Origin: a virus
Virus record (IMG/VR): IMGVR_UViG_3300046001_004360
Span: 1-43,955 of that record
DNA: 43,955 nucleotides
Direction: 5' to 3' (one strand)
Each line of letters starts with the position of its first letter. The first letter of the stretch is position 1. Positions 14,865 to 21,286 of this stretch are shown one piece after another. The position numbers were made by a program, and so were the translations under genes. A model generated the notes under the pieces. That model was not told the origin of the DNA. It did not search any database and worked only from the letters and a program-made list of their open reading frames with translations.

Positions 14865-16271
14865 ATGTTCGTCACCACCCGCGTCTTCTCCGACCAATCT
14901 GAGGTCACCTTGGGTCACCACCCGAGCCTCGAAAGTGCCGAAGCGTCCCTCGCCTACACTCAGGCTCACGGCTCTAGCTGGCGCGGCCCATACGTCGCCC
15001 TCGCCCGCGCCGCCGACTGGCGCGAGAAGATGCAGGGCAAGTTCAACGCTGGCCACTGGCGCGCCCCGGTGTGGGCCTCTGAGTCCTTTTGGACGGACGG
15101 CACGGCGGCCCGCGTCGATCACTACGCCCACGTCGCGATTGACGACCCCACGATGATCGCCTTCACGCCGGACGCCGCCAAGGGCGAGGCAAACCGCCAA
15201 ACCCGCATGAAGCCGGGCCGCTACCTCAACCGCTTTTATCCCGACCTTGGCGCTAAGCGCATCGCCTTCATGGCGGAATGGTGGGCGAAGGGCACCCGCC
15301 CGCCCGTTGACGCCGAAGGCGCTATGTCCCTCGCGACGACCGGCGGCGAAATGGTCGATGTTTACGCCACGGATCGCGTTGATAGCTGTATGCAAGGCTC
15401 GGATTGCGTCCGCGTCTATGCGGCGGGTGACCTCGCGGTTGCCTATTGGACCGACGGCGAGGGCGATGTCGTCGCCCGTGCCCTGTGCTGGCCTGAAAAG
15501 TCCATCTATGGCCGCGTCTACCCCGACCCGGATTGCGAAGATGAAGGCCACGAGCTGGCCTTCGGTACGGCCCTCCTGCAAGCCATGGAGGCCAAGGGCT
15601 GGGTCAGCTCGCGGCTCACAAGCAGCGGCTTCAACGGTGCCCGCATCGTTAAGGAAGACGCCTGCTACGGTGGGTACGTGATGCCCTATCTCGACCACGG
15701 GTACGGCGTCGATCACGCGGGCGACAGTTTCGTGATGTCGTCCTGTGCGGACATCTCCTGCGACAGCACGGACGGCGTCATCCAAGTCGAGCCGGAATAC
15801 GCCTACGAGTGCGACCGCTGCGACAACGGCTGCGACGACACGACTGAGGTTGTGACCCGCATCCAGCACGGCGAGGCCTACTCCCACCAATCGTGGTGCG
15901 AAAGCTGCACCAATGACAGCACGTTCTACTGCGAGGGCCTGAACGAAAGCGTCTCCGACCGCCTGTCTCAGGTCGAGGTTGACGGCGGCGACACCATGGC
16001 GGCCCTCTACGCCTCGCATGAAGCCGATGAAGGCCGGATGTGGATTGACGCCGACGGCGACTACACCACCGACGAGCCGGAAGCCGACGACGACGACGAC
16101 GACGACAGCGACGACACGACCGCCGATCCGAAGCGTGACCCTATCCCGGTCGCCGCCCTCGCCGCTCAGGTGATGGTTCGCACCTTGGGTGAGGCGCTAG
16201 GGGCCGCCTCCGTCCCCGCCACAATCGGCGCTCTCTGCGCCACCTTCCTGAACACCCGCGAGGCCGCCTAA
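14865..16271 (+). CDS. Cys-rich early protein (468 aa), conserved phage type, unknown function
   Basis: ATG follows the promoter-RBS unit. A central segment (SCMQGSDCVRVYAAGDLAVAY, then ALCWPEKSIYGRVYPD, then SGFNGARIVKED and YVMPYLDHG) resembles a family of phage hypotheticals whose role I do not know. Residues about 300-355 hold paired cysteines (SSCADISC; CDRCDNGC; WCESC; FYCEG) that look like one or two zinc ribbons. This is followed by a strongly acidic run near residue 408 (seven consecutive Asp) and an Ala-rich C-terminal helix. Acidic tail plus zinc-binding modules would suit a nucleic-acid-mimic or host-protein-binding role early in infection, but that is speculation. Its stop overlaps the next start (TAATG). 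Confidence 0.75.
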   Translation: MFVTTRVFSDQSEVTLGHHPSLESAEASLAYTQAHGSSWRGPYVALARAADWREKMQGKFNAGHWRAPVWASESFWTDGTAARVDHYAHVAIDDPTMIAFTPDAAKGEANRQTRMKPGRYLNRFYPDLGAKRIAFMAEWWAKGTRPPVDAEGAMSLATTGGEMVDVYATDRVDSCMQGSDCVRVYAAGDLAVAYWTDGEGDVVARALCWPEKSIYGRVYPDPDCEDEGHELAFGTALLQAMEAKGWVSSRLTSSGFNGARIVKEDACYGGYVMPYLDHGYGVDHAGDSFVMSSCADISCDSTDGVIQVEPEYAYECDRCDNGCDDTTEVVTRIQHGEAYSHQSWCESCTNDSTFYCEGLNESVSDRLSQVEVDGGDTMAALYASHEADEGRMWIDADGDYTTDEPEADDDDDDDSDDTTADPKRDPIPVAALAAQVMVRTLGEALGAASVPATIGALCATFLNTREAA

Positions 16272-17335
16272 TGACCACCATAACCCAGACTACGCCGCTC
16301 GCTGTGGGCCTGCCTGTCCTCATGGATATGCTGACCTATCGGCGGCCCGCGTGGGGACCTACGGAAACCCTGTTCATCGACAGGTTCCTCGCCCCACTCC
16401 CCGGCATCGCTGAGGACGCCTTCGGGAACCTCTGGCTGACCGTGGCGCAAGACGACGGCGACCAGCCGCGCGTCCTGTTCTCCTCGCACACCGACAGCGT
16501 GCACCACCTCGAAGGACGCCAGAACGTCGTCCGCGACGGCGCTATGGTCACCCTGCGTGACCCCGGCAAGGCCTCCAAGGGCAAGAGCAACTGCCTAGGC
16601 GCGGATTGCGCGGCTGGCGTCTGGATCATGCGCGAGATGATCCTAGCGGGCGTGCCCGGCGTCTACGTCTTCCACCGCGACGAGGAAAGCGGCGGGCGTG
16701 GGTCCGGCTGGATCGCTGACAATCACCCTGAGTACCTCGCCGGGATCGTCGCGGCCATCGCGTGGGACCGCAAGGGCTACAGCGATGTCATCACGCACCA
16801 AGGGTCCCGGACCTGCTCCAACGCCTTCGCTGACAGCCTCGCGGCTGCTCTGGGTGGCACGTTCGTCGCGGACGACACCGGCCTGTTCACGGACACGGCC
16901 ATGTACGCCGGGATCATCCCTGAGTGCACGAACCTCAGCGTCGGCTACTTTGGCCAGCATGGGCCGCTGGAAACGCAGGACACGGACTTCCTCGTGAGGC
17001 TCCGCGACAAGGCCCTGACCGTGGACTGGGACGCTCTGGTCATCGCGCGTGACCCTCTCGTGGATGACGAACGCCCCGCCGCGTACCGCTGGCCCGACGA
17101 CTACGCCCTCTCGACCACCTCATACGGCACCAACGATTACGACCGCTGGTTCCGCGAGCGTGACGACCCCAACGACGCCCCGCCGTTCATGGGCGGGCAG
17201 ACCTCTGGCGAACGCTACCGCGACACCGGGTTCGACAGCATGGCCGCGTTCGTCCGGGAGAACCCCGACCTCGTGGCCGACTACCTCGAAACCTGCGGGT
17301 TCACCCTCGAAGACCTCACCTCACACTGTAACTAG
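16271..17335 (+). CDS. M20/M28-family-like zinc metallopeptidase (354 aa)
   Basis: ATG overlaps the previous stop, so the two genes are probably translated together. The five metal ligands of co-catalytic di-zinc exopeptidases are in order: SSHTDS (His73, with Asp75), GADCAAGVW (Asp112), HRDEESGG (Glu138-Glu139), AWDRKG (Asp166) and SVGYFGQHGPLETQD (His230). The segment around His230 corresponds to the typical N-L-S-x-G-Y-x-x-x-H-x-x-x-E. The fold is therefore probably a complete M20/M28/M42-type aminopeptidase, deacylase or carboxypeptidase; the substrate cannot be told. No signal peptide, so it should act in the cytoplasm of the host. The C-terminal ~90 residues (WPDDYALSTTSYGTNDYDRW and following) are outside the catalytic core. 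Such an enzyme is unexpected in the early region of a T7-like phage. Confidence 0.78.
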   Translation: MTTITQTTPLAVGLPVLMDMLTYRRPAWGPTETLFIDRFLAPLPGIAEDAFGNLWLTVAQDDGDQPRVLFSSHTDSVHHLEGRQNVVRDGAMVTLRDPGKASKGKSNCLGADCAAGVWIMREMILAGVPGVYVFHRDEESGGRGSGWIADNHPEYLAGIVAAIAWDRKGYSDVITHQGSRTCSNAFADSLAAALGGTFVADDTGLFTDTAMYAGIIPECTNLSVGYFGQHGPLETQDTDFLVRLRDKALTVDWDALVIARDPLVDDERPAAYRWPDDYALSTTSYGTNDYDRWFRERDDPNDAPPFMGGQTSGERYRDTGFDSMAAFVRENPDLVADYLETCGFTLEDLTSHCN

Positions 17336-17345
17336 GACGACCACC

Positions 17346-17480
17346 ATGCACTCGATCTATTTCCGCGACCGCCCCATGGGCCTCACCTTCACTGGGAAGG
17401 GCGCTGAACGCGCCGCCCTTGCAACCGCGCGTGACCTCGGGGGTTCACGAGGCGGCTTCAGCGTGGTGCCCGGCTCATAA
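17346..17480 (+). CDS. Small early protein (44 aa), unknown
   Basis: ATG 10 bases after the peptidase stop codon, following TAGGACGACCACC (AGGA as ribosome binding site). Product MHSIYFRDRPMGLTFTGKG... then AALATARDLGGSRGGFSVVPGS. No recognised motif. Confidence 0.5.
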   Translation: MHSIYFRDRPMGLTFTGKGAERAALATARDLGGSRGGFSVVPGS

Positions 17481-17483
17481 CGG

Positions 17484-17517
17484 TTGACAACGAGTCTCAG
17501 CCTCCACCATAAGGCGG
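17484..17517 (+). promoter_or_regulatory. Overlapping host-type and phage-type promoter candidates before the regulator-integrase operon
   Basis: TTGACA (17484-17489) is a perfect sigma70 -35 box, with CATAAG 18 bases further on as a partial -10. The phage core CACCATA (17505-17511) overlaps that -10. CCACC (17504-17508) can also pair with GGTGG (17516-17520) around ATAAGGC. The stretch lies about 175-200 bases upstream of the winged-helix gene, so it could be a switch point for lysogeny genes. A host promoter here would let the regulator and integrase be made without the phage polymerase. Confidence 0.5.
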
Positions 17518-17686
17518 TGGGGCTGCAACAAGTGACACCAAGGACGCAACCAACACCGCCATTAAACGTAAGGCCAAGTTTTGATACCCCATACACTTCG
17601 GCCGCCCATCGTGCCTACCGACGCGATACAAACCCCTTGCACGGGGCTCGTCATCCCCTTCCCCACGGCCCTGAAAGGACCGGACC

Positions 17687-18085
17687 ATGACCGAAGCACC
17701 AAAAACAGCCGACCTTCTGTCGCGCTTGCCATCGAGATCGCTCGTCGAGTTAGACTCTCTGCTGAGGGCCTCTCTGGTACTTGCAGCGGAGAGCCACGAG
17801 AAGATGACCGTTCGTCAGACGTTGTTCTTCTACGCGGTCGCCTACCACTCGCTCATGGGCCAGTCGATCAACCTCGCCAAGCTGAGGGAGCTTTACTCCC
17901 CTCTGGGCCGGTCGATTGAGAAATCCATCGCTCAGTTTCTTGAGCCGACCGTGGCCACCCCTGACGCTCTGGGGTGGATCGCCCAGACCATCGATCCCCA
18001 CGACCGGCGCGTCCGCTACCTCTCCCTGACCACCGAAGGTGCCGACGTTGCCGGTGCCGTAATCGAAGCCATGAGGACCAAATAA
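17687..18085 (+). CDS. MarR-like winged-helix DNA-binding regulator (132 aa)
   Basis: ATG preceded by GAAAGGACCGGACC (AAAGGA). The centre reads like a winged-helix domain: TVRQTLFFYAVAYH as first helix, INLAKLRELY-x-x-LGRSIEKSI as the turn and recognition helix, then a wing ending in DPHDRRVRYLSLTTEGADV. The D-x-R-x-x-x-L-x-L-T-x-x-G ending is the hallmark of MarR-type wings. No metal or sensor domain is visible. It is directly upstream of the integrase, with stop and start overlapping (TAATG). It may therefore control integration or lysogeny, as a repressor or as a recombination directionality factor; which one cannot be decided from sequence. Confidence 0.75.
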   Translation: MTEAPKTADLLSRLPSRSLVELDSLLRASLVLAAESHEKMTVRQTLFFYAVAYHSLMGQSINLAKLRELYSPLGRSIEKSIAQFLEPTVATPDALGWIAQTIDPHDRRVRYLSLTTEGADVAGAVIEAMRTK

Positions 18086-19200
18086 TGCGACTGTTTCAGA
18101 AGGCCAACGGCATCTGGTCCGTTGACTTCGTCGACCCCGGTGGCACCCGCCGCCGCGTCTCGACTGGGGAGCGGGACTACGCCGCCGCCTTCAAGCAGGG
18201 CAAGCGGCTGGCGACGGGGAGGGTCGAGCCTATCGTCGACCGCGCCCCGGAGCCTACCACGGCCCCTCGGCCCCGTCCGGCCACCGCCACCACCGCGTGG
18301 ACCATGGACGCCCTGTGGACCCACTGTGAGCGCACTGTGTGGCATCCCCGCGAGTGCCGGTCGCAGGCCACGATCCTGAGCAACCTGAAAATCCTCCGCA
18401 CGGTCATCGTGACCCTGCCGGACAGCCCGAAGCCGGTGCGCTTCGCGGACCTGAACCCCACCATGGTTCGGAAGCTGACACTCGACGCCCTTTCCGCCGC
18501 CCTGTTCGACCGGGGCTACGCCTCGGCCACGGTGAAGCGGAAGGTGGATATGGTCGGCCGGTCGCTCGCCGTCGCCGTGGACCTTGAGATCATCACGGGC
18601 CGCCCCAAGATGCCGACGATCAACGGCGGGAAGCCCCGCGAGCGGGTCATCACCGAGGCTGAGGAGGCCGTGGTGTTCGCCGTCGTCGACTGCCGCACCG
18701 AGGACGAGCCGGGACGCCCGTGGCGGCGCTACGGTCACCTGCTGCGGTTCCTCATGGACACCGCCTGTCGCCTTGGGGAAGCCCTCGCGCTGCGCCGGAC
18801 GTGGATCGACGAGACCCCGCAGGGCTGGGTCCTGAACATCCCCGCCTCGACCACGAAGAACGGCAAGGGCCGCAGCATCCCGCTGACCCCGGCCATCGTC
18901 GAGAGCCTGCCCTTCCTAGAGGCCAACGCCTCGACCGACGGGCGGCTGTTCCCGCTCTCCGCAGGGACGGCGCAATACTTCTGGCGCGAGAACGTGGTGC
19001 CGGACTGCAAGCTGGCGGGCATCGACCTGTCAGACGCCGTCCTGCACACCTTCCGTCACACCAAGCTGACCCGGCTGGCCAAGCTGGCCGACTTCGGCAT
19101 CCACCGCGTCTCGACGTGGGCCGGACACTCGGACATCTCGATCACCGCCAAGGTCTATGCGAAGCTCGACGTGAACGACCTCTGGGGAGGCGTCGCGTGA
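18085..19200 (+). CDS. int: Tyrosine recombinase / phage integrase (371 aa)
   Basis: ATG overlaps the regulator stop. All catalytic residues of the family are present and properly spaced: Arg229 (DTACRLGEAL), Lys258 (TTKNGKG), His321 and Arg324 (HTFRHTKL), His348 (WAGHSDI) and the nucleophile Tyr358 (KVYAKL). The N-terminus has a short beta segment typical of arm-binding domains (NGIWSVDFVDPGGTRRRVSTG), a Pro-rich linker near residues 52-68, and a core-binding helical domain. The length is normal and I see no damage, so the enzyme should be active and could insert the genome in a host chromosome. An integrase upstream of the RNA polymerase gene is known from temperate T7-like pelagiphages. 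The attachment site is not identified with certainty; see 19401-19739. Confidence 0.95.
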   Translation: MRLFQKANGIWSVDFVDPGGTRRRVSTGERDYAAAFKQGKRLATGRVEPIVDRAPEPTTAPRPRPATATTAWTMDALWTHCERTVWHPRECRSQATILSNLKILRTVIVTLPDSPKPVRFADLNPTMVRKLTLDALSAALFDRGYASATVKRKVDMVGRSLAVAVDLEIITGRPKMPTINGGKPRERVITEAEEAVVFAVVDCRTEDEPGRPWRRYGHLLRFLMDTACRLGEALALRRTWIDETPQGWVLNIPASTTKNGKGRSIPLTPAIVESLPFLEANASTDGRLFPLSAGTAQYFWRENVVPDCKLAGIDLSDAVLHTFRHTKLTRLAKLADFGIHRVSTWAGHSDISITAKVYAKLDVNDLWGGVA

Positions 19201-19214
19201 TGAAAGGGAACCCC

Positions 19215-19400
19215 ATGACCGATCCGACGCCATTCTCGCCCGGCCTAACTGGCCCCGCTGGACTACAGGGGCCTGCCGGTCCCTCCCTGTCTCCCGAGGC
19301 TCACGCGGAGTGCCTAGAGGCCCTCCGTCTGGGCCGCATCGCGGACGACGAACGCCGGGCCAACGTCTGGTGGAGGAAGCTGCTTCGAGCCCTGAGATGA
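19215..19400 (+). CDS. Small protein with short collagen-like N-terminus (61 aa)
   Basis: ATG six bases after AAAGGGA; an upstream in-frame ATG at 19200 is less well placed. Residues 9-20 (GLTGPAGLQGPAG) are a short Gly-X-Y tract like that in the fibre at 7721; then a charged helical part (SPEAHAECLEALRLGRIA, DDERRANVWWRKLLRALR). Function unknown. Lies 14 bases after the integrase stop. Confidence 0.5.
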   Translation: MTDPTPFSPGLTGPAGLQGPAGPSLSPEAHAECLEALRLGRIADDERRANVWWRKLLRALR

Positions 19401-19415
19401 GGGTTCACGAACGAT

Positions 19416-19431
19416 CCCCACCATGTAGCGG
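19416..19431 (+). promoter_or_regulatory. Putative phage promoter (CACCATG variant)
   Basis: Core CACCATG at 19419-19425, context GATCCCCACCATGTAGCGG. Flanks match the consensus well, but the last core base is G. Confidence 0.45.
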
Positions 19432-19578
19432 CTTCCCTGTTAATGGGATGTCAGTGGGGAGGGGAGCCACCCCGGTTTCATGTGGCACCCTGACAGGTGC
19501 CTCTAAAACCCAGTGGTGGCGGGCTCCGGCTGGCAGTCCCTAGGGAAGTCAAACCCTTATTTATCAATGACTTCAATG

Positions 19579-19620
19579 CCCCTTCGCCGGGGTGCCATCT
19601 GGAATGGCACTTGGCGGGGC
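19579..19620 (+). terminator. Long interrupted hairpin
   Basis: Inner stem of 7 bp with a 5-base loop and outer CGCC/GGCG pairing. No T-run, so terminator, RNA processing site and recombination-arm structure are all possible. Confidence 0.45.
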
Positions 19621-19660
19621 CTGTTTGGCACCCCCTGAGTCACCCCTTCCGCTCTCTATA

Positions 19661-19677
19661 CCACACCGTATGCCGGA
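19661..19677 (+). promoter_or_regulatory. Putative phage promoter (CACCGTA variant) before the oxygenase-like gene
   Basis: Core CACCGTA at 19664-19670, context CCACACCGTATGCCGGAGG, 70 bases upstream of the ATG at 19740. Confidence 0.55.
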
Positions 19678-19739
19678 GGCTTTGGCACCCCCCCTCGTCG
19701 GGGCGTGGCACCCTTGGCACCCCCTTAGGAGTCTTCTCG

Positions 19740-20315
19740 ATGCTGCTTTCCAGTACCTTCACGCCCCTCACCTCGGTCGCCCTGCCCTACGCCGGACGCC
19801 AGCGTTATATGCACGGCTTCGACGTGGCCGCCCCTGACATGGGCGCAGGCTTCGAGGACTACCTCGCCCCGGTGGTCGCCCTTCTCCGCGCTGCCGGTGT
19901 CTACGCCGGGAAGGCGTGGATGACCGTGGACGAGAAGCTGGTCCTCGCCGGTTGCAGTCAGCGCCGCCCCGGCCCGCACGTCGACGGCAAGTTCAACATC
20001 AAGGCCACCAAGTGGGGCGGCGGCGGTGGCTGGAACCACTCTTGCAACCTCGTCCCCACGCACCGCACCCCGGTCATCGTCGCCGCCTCCGTGGCCGGTT
20101 GTCGGGCATGGGAAGGCCAGTTTCAGGCCACCCCGCGAGACGACGGTGACCTGTCACACATCGCTGACCAACTGGGCGAGGGCACGATCCTCCCCGCCAA
20201 CGTCGGCTACCTCCTCTCCGGTGACTGTGTCCACGAGAGCATGGCCTTCACCCATGACACGCAGCGGACTTTCCTTCGGATCGCCCTGCCTCAGCTCGAA
20301 GGAGCCGTCCATTGA
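19740..20315 (+). CDS. Possible 2-oxoglutarate/Fe(II)-dependent oxygenase (191 aa)
   Basis: ATG 8 bases after AGGAG; the frame is open further upstream but that part is non-coding in character. The motif pattern of the family is present: GPHVDGKF gives H-x-D (His80, Asp82), GDCVHESMAF gives the distal His165, and Arg176 (DTQRTFLRIAL) is 11 residues further on, the usual place of the 2-oxoglutarate-binding arginine. Between them lie beta-rich segments (WNHSCNLVPTHRTPVIVAA). If correct, it would hydroxylate a substrate, possibly DNA, a nucleotide or a protein; nothing shows which. The assignment is by motif spacing only. It overlaps the following gene and seems to head a small operon. Confidence 0.45.
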   Translation: MLLSSTFTPLTSVALPYAGRQRYMHGFDVAAPDMGAGFEDYLAPVVALLRAAGVYAGKAWMTVDEKLVLAGCSQRRPGPHVDGKFNIKATKWGGGGGWNHSCNLVPTHRTPVIVAASVAGCRAWEGQFQATPRDDGDLSHIADQLGEGTILPANVGYLLSGDCVHESMAFTHDTQRTFLRIALPQLEGAVH

Positions 20316-20566
20316 ACCTCTACCTCTCCCTCGGCCACATCTGGACCGGGACGCAGGCCGACGCCCGCGCCGCTCAGGGCGGCAAGGACTTCCTGTCCGT
20401 CGAGGTGCCCACCGACAAGGCCGGACTGCTGGAGTTCCTGAACAACAGGGACCGGATCAAGCCCGAGCCCACGCCGCCACCCTCGCTGGTGGCCGTGGGT
20501 CCCTACCGAAACGGCGACCCCACCCTCATCACCAACGGGTCCCGCGACCCCGGAGCCCGCGCATGA
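20312..20566 (+). CDS. Small protein (84 aa), unknown, TTG start
   Basis: TTG start overlapping the previous stop (ATTGA) and 8 bases after GAAGGAG, which lies inside the upstream gene. Product MNLYLSLGHIWTGTQADAR... then a Pro-rich middle (KPEPTPPPSL) and GDPTLITNGSRDPGARA. No known motif. Confidence 0.55.
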   Translation: MNLYLSLGHIWTGTQADARAAQGGKDFLSVEVPTDKAGLLEFLNNRDRIKPEPTPPPSLVAVGPYRNGDPTLITNGSRDPGARA

Positions 20567-20814
20567 CCCGGTACCGCATCCTCAACACCGAGCCCGACCA
20601 GTTCTTCGCTCAGTGGCGGCACTGTCTCAGATGGGAGGTCCTCAAGCCGTTCACCGGCTTCGACAACTACTTCTACACCGAGGCTGCCGCCCGCAACCGG
20701 ATCGAGGTGGACATCCACCAAGGCGTCGAGGCCGACGCCATCCGCGCCGCCCGCAAGGCCCTGCTCAAGGGCTTCCCCAAGATCATCGCCTACGTCCGAG
20801 ATACCGTGTCCTAA
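20563..20814 (+). CDS. Small protein (83 aa), unknown
   Basis: ATG overlaps the previous gene by four bases. Product MTRYRILNTEPDQFFAQWRH... has several aromatic residues (FTGFDNYFYTEAAARNRIEV) and a basic helical C-terminus (AIRAARKALLKGFPKIIAYV). No recognised family. Last gene before the structured leader upstream of the polymerase. Confidence 0.55.
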   Translation: MTRYRILNTEPDQFFAQWRHCLRWEVLKPFTGFDNYFYTEAAARNRIEVDIHQGVEADAIRAARKALLKGFPKIIAYVRDTVS

Positions 20815-20853
20815 CGGCAACAGTTTTCTCGGGACCATCCTTGGGCCGCATAA

Positions 20854-20911
20854 GACCAGAGCAGGAGACCTTTAGGTACCTTTGGTTACCTTTGGGACCC
20901 TCTGGTCTCCT
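20854..20911 (+). promoter_or_regulatory. Leader with two mutually exclusive hairpins (attenuator-like)
   Basis: GACCAGAG (20854-20861) can pair with CTCTGGTC (20900-20907), while AGGAGACC (20863-20870) can pair with GGTCTCCT (20904-20911). Both are perfect 8-bp stems that share 20904-20907 and so cannot form together. The loop has TACCTTTGG twice. The words also occur around 12160-12300. It lies ahead of the last small genes before the RNA polymerase. Confidence 0.45.
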
Positions 20912-20936
20912 CGGCTCCGACCACCACGGAGAGCCA

Positions 20937-21131
20937 TTGACCAAGCCCAGACTTCGCCTTCGCCGGTTCCCTTGGGGCTGGCGGTTCGCCCTCGTCCACG
21001 CTGACGGATGGGTACCGACCGCCTCCTGCCTCTGGTGCATCGGTCCACAGGCCGCCGTGAACATCGGCCCCCACTTACGGGGACGCTCCGTATCCACACC
21101 ATATCCCGCTCACCTGAAAGGACGACCATGA
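20937..21131 (+). CDS. Small basic protein (64 aa), TTG start
   Basis: TTG preceded by CACGGAGAGCCA, the same GGAGAG cassette used at 4486 and 23743 but without the CATA core. Product MTKPRLRLRRFPWGWRFALVH then ADGWVPTASCLWCIGPQAAV: basic, Trp-rich, with a C-x-x-x-x-C pair. The stop overlaps the next ATG (ATGA). A phage promoter core lies inside its 3' part. Confidence 0.5.
   Translation: MTKPRLRLRRFPWGWRFALVHADGWVPTASCLWCIGPQAAVNIGPHLRGRSVSTPYPAHLKGRP
21094..21110 (+). promoter_or_regulatory. Putative phage promoter upstream of the polymerase gene
   Basis: Core CACCATA at 21097-21103, context ATCCACACCATATCCCG, inside the end of the 64-aa gene and 25 bases before the next start. It would let the phage polymerase amplify its own transcript. 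Confidence 0.58.
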
Positions 21132-21286
21132 CCCATGCCGCCCGATGGGCGCGGTACGTCGCCGCGCGAGACAACATCGCCTCAGACCCCGCAGCCTTCC
21201 ACGCCGCAGCCTGCGACGTGCTGTGCGGCATGAACCTGACCCTCCCTCCCCGTAACTGCGAGTGTGCCCATGACGGATGTCACTAG
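21128..21286 (+). CDS. Small Cys-rich protein (52 aa) overlapping the polymerase start
   Basis: ATG after CTGAAAGGACGACC (AAAGGA). Product MTHAARWARYVAARDNIASD ... ending in a Cys/His cluster (PPRNCECAHDGCH), possibly a zinc knuckle. It overlaps the RNA polymerase gene by 17 bases, so translation may be coupled. Confidence 0.55.
   Translation: MTHAARWARYVAARDNIASDPAAFHAAACDVLCGMNLTLPPRNCECAHDGCH

Larger units (their letters stand above)
19401..19739. other. Intergenic region after the integrase; attachment-site candidate
   Basis: 339 bases without a credible gene. It holds the most AT-rich patch near the integrase (19549-19577), with TATCAATGACTTC at 19562-19574 matching 12 of 13 positions of the IHF consensus WATCAANNNNTTR. 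A strong hairpin follows: GTGCCAT (19592-19598) with ATGGCAC (19604-19610), extended by CGCC/GGCG (19585-19588 with 19613-19616). TTGGCACCCCC occurs three times (19625, 19682, 19714). IHF site, inverted repeat and direct repeats next to an integrase are what an attP would hold, but no core sequence can be proven without the host attB. The gene that follows starts at 19740 after TTAGGAG. Confidence 0.4.

Noticed and set aside
15666-15672. Minus-strand CACCGTA inside the Cys-rich protein gene
   Set aside because: No minus-strand gene follows and the word is inside codons; likely chance.
16276-16282. CACCATA at the start of the metallopeptidase gene
   Set aside because: It lies within codons 2-5 of a well-supported gene and lacks the CCC and CGG flanks; probably coincidence.
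17497-17688. 63-aa minus-strand open frame before the regulator gene
   Set aside because: Has a hydrophobic stretch but no ribosome binding site, and it covers the likely promoter/operator region; not supported.
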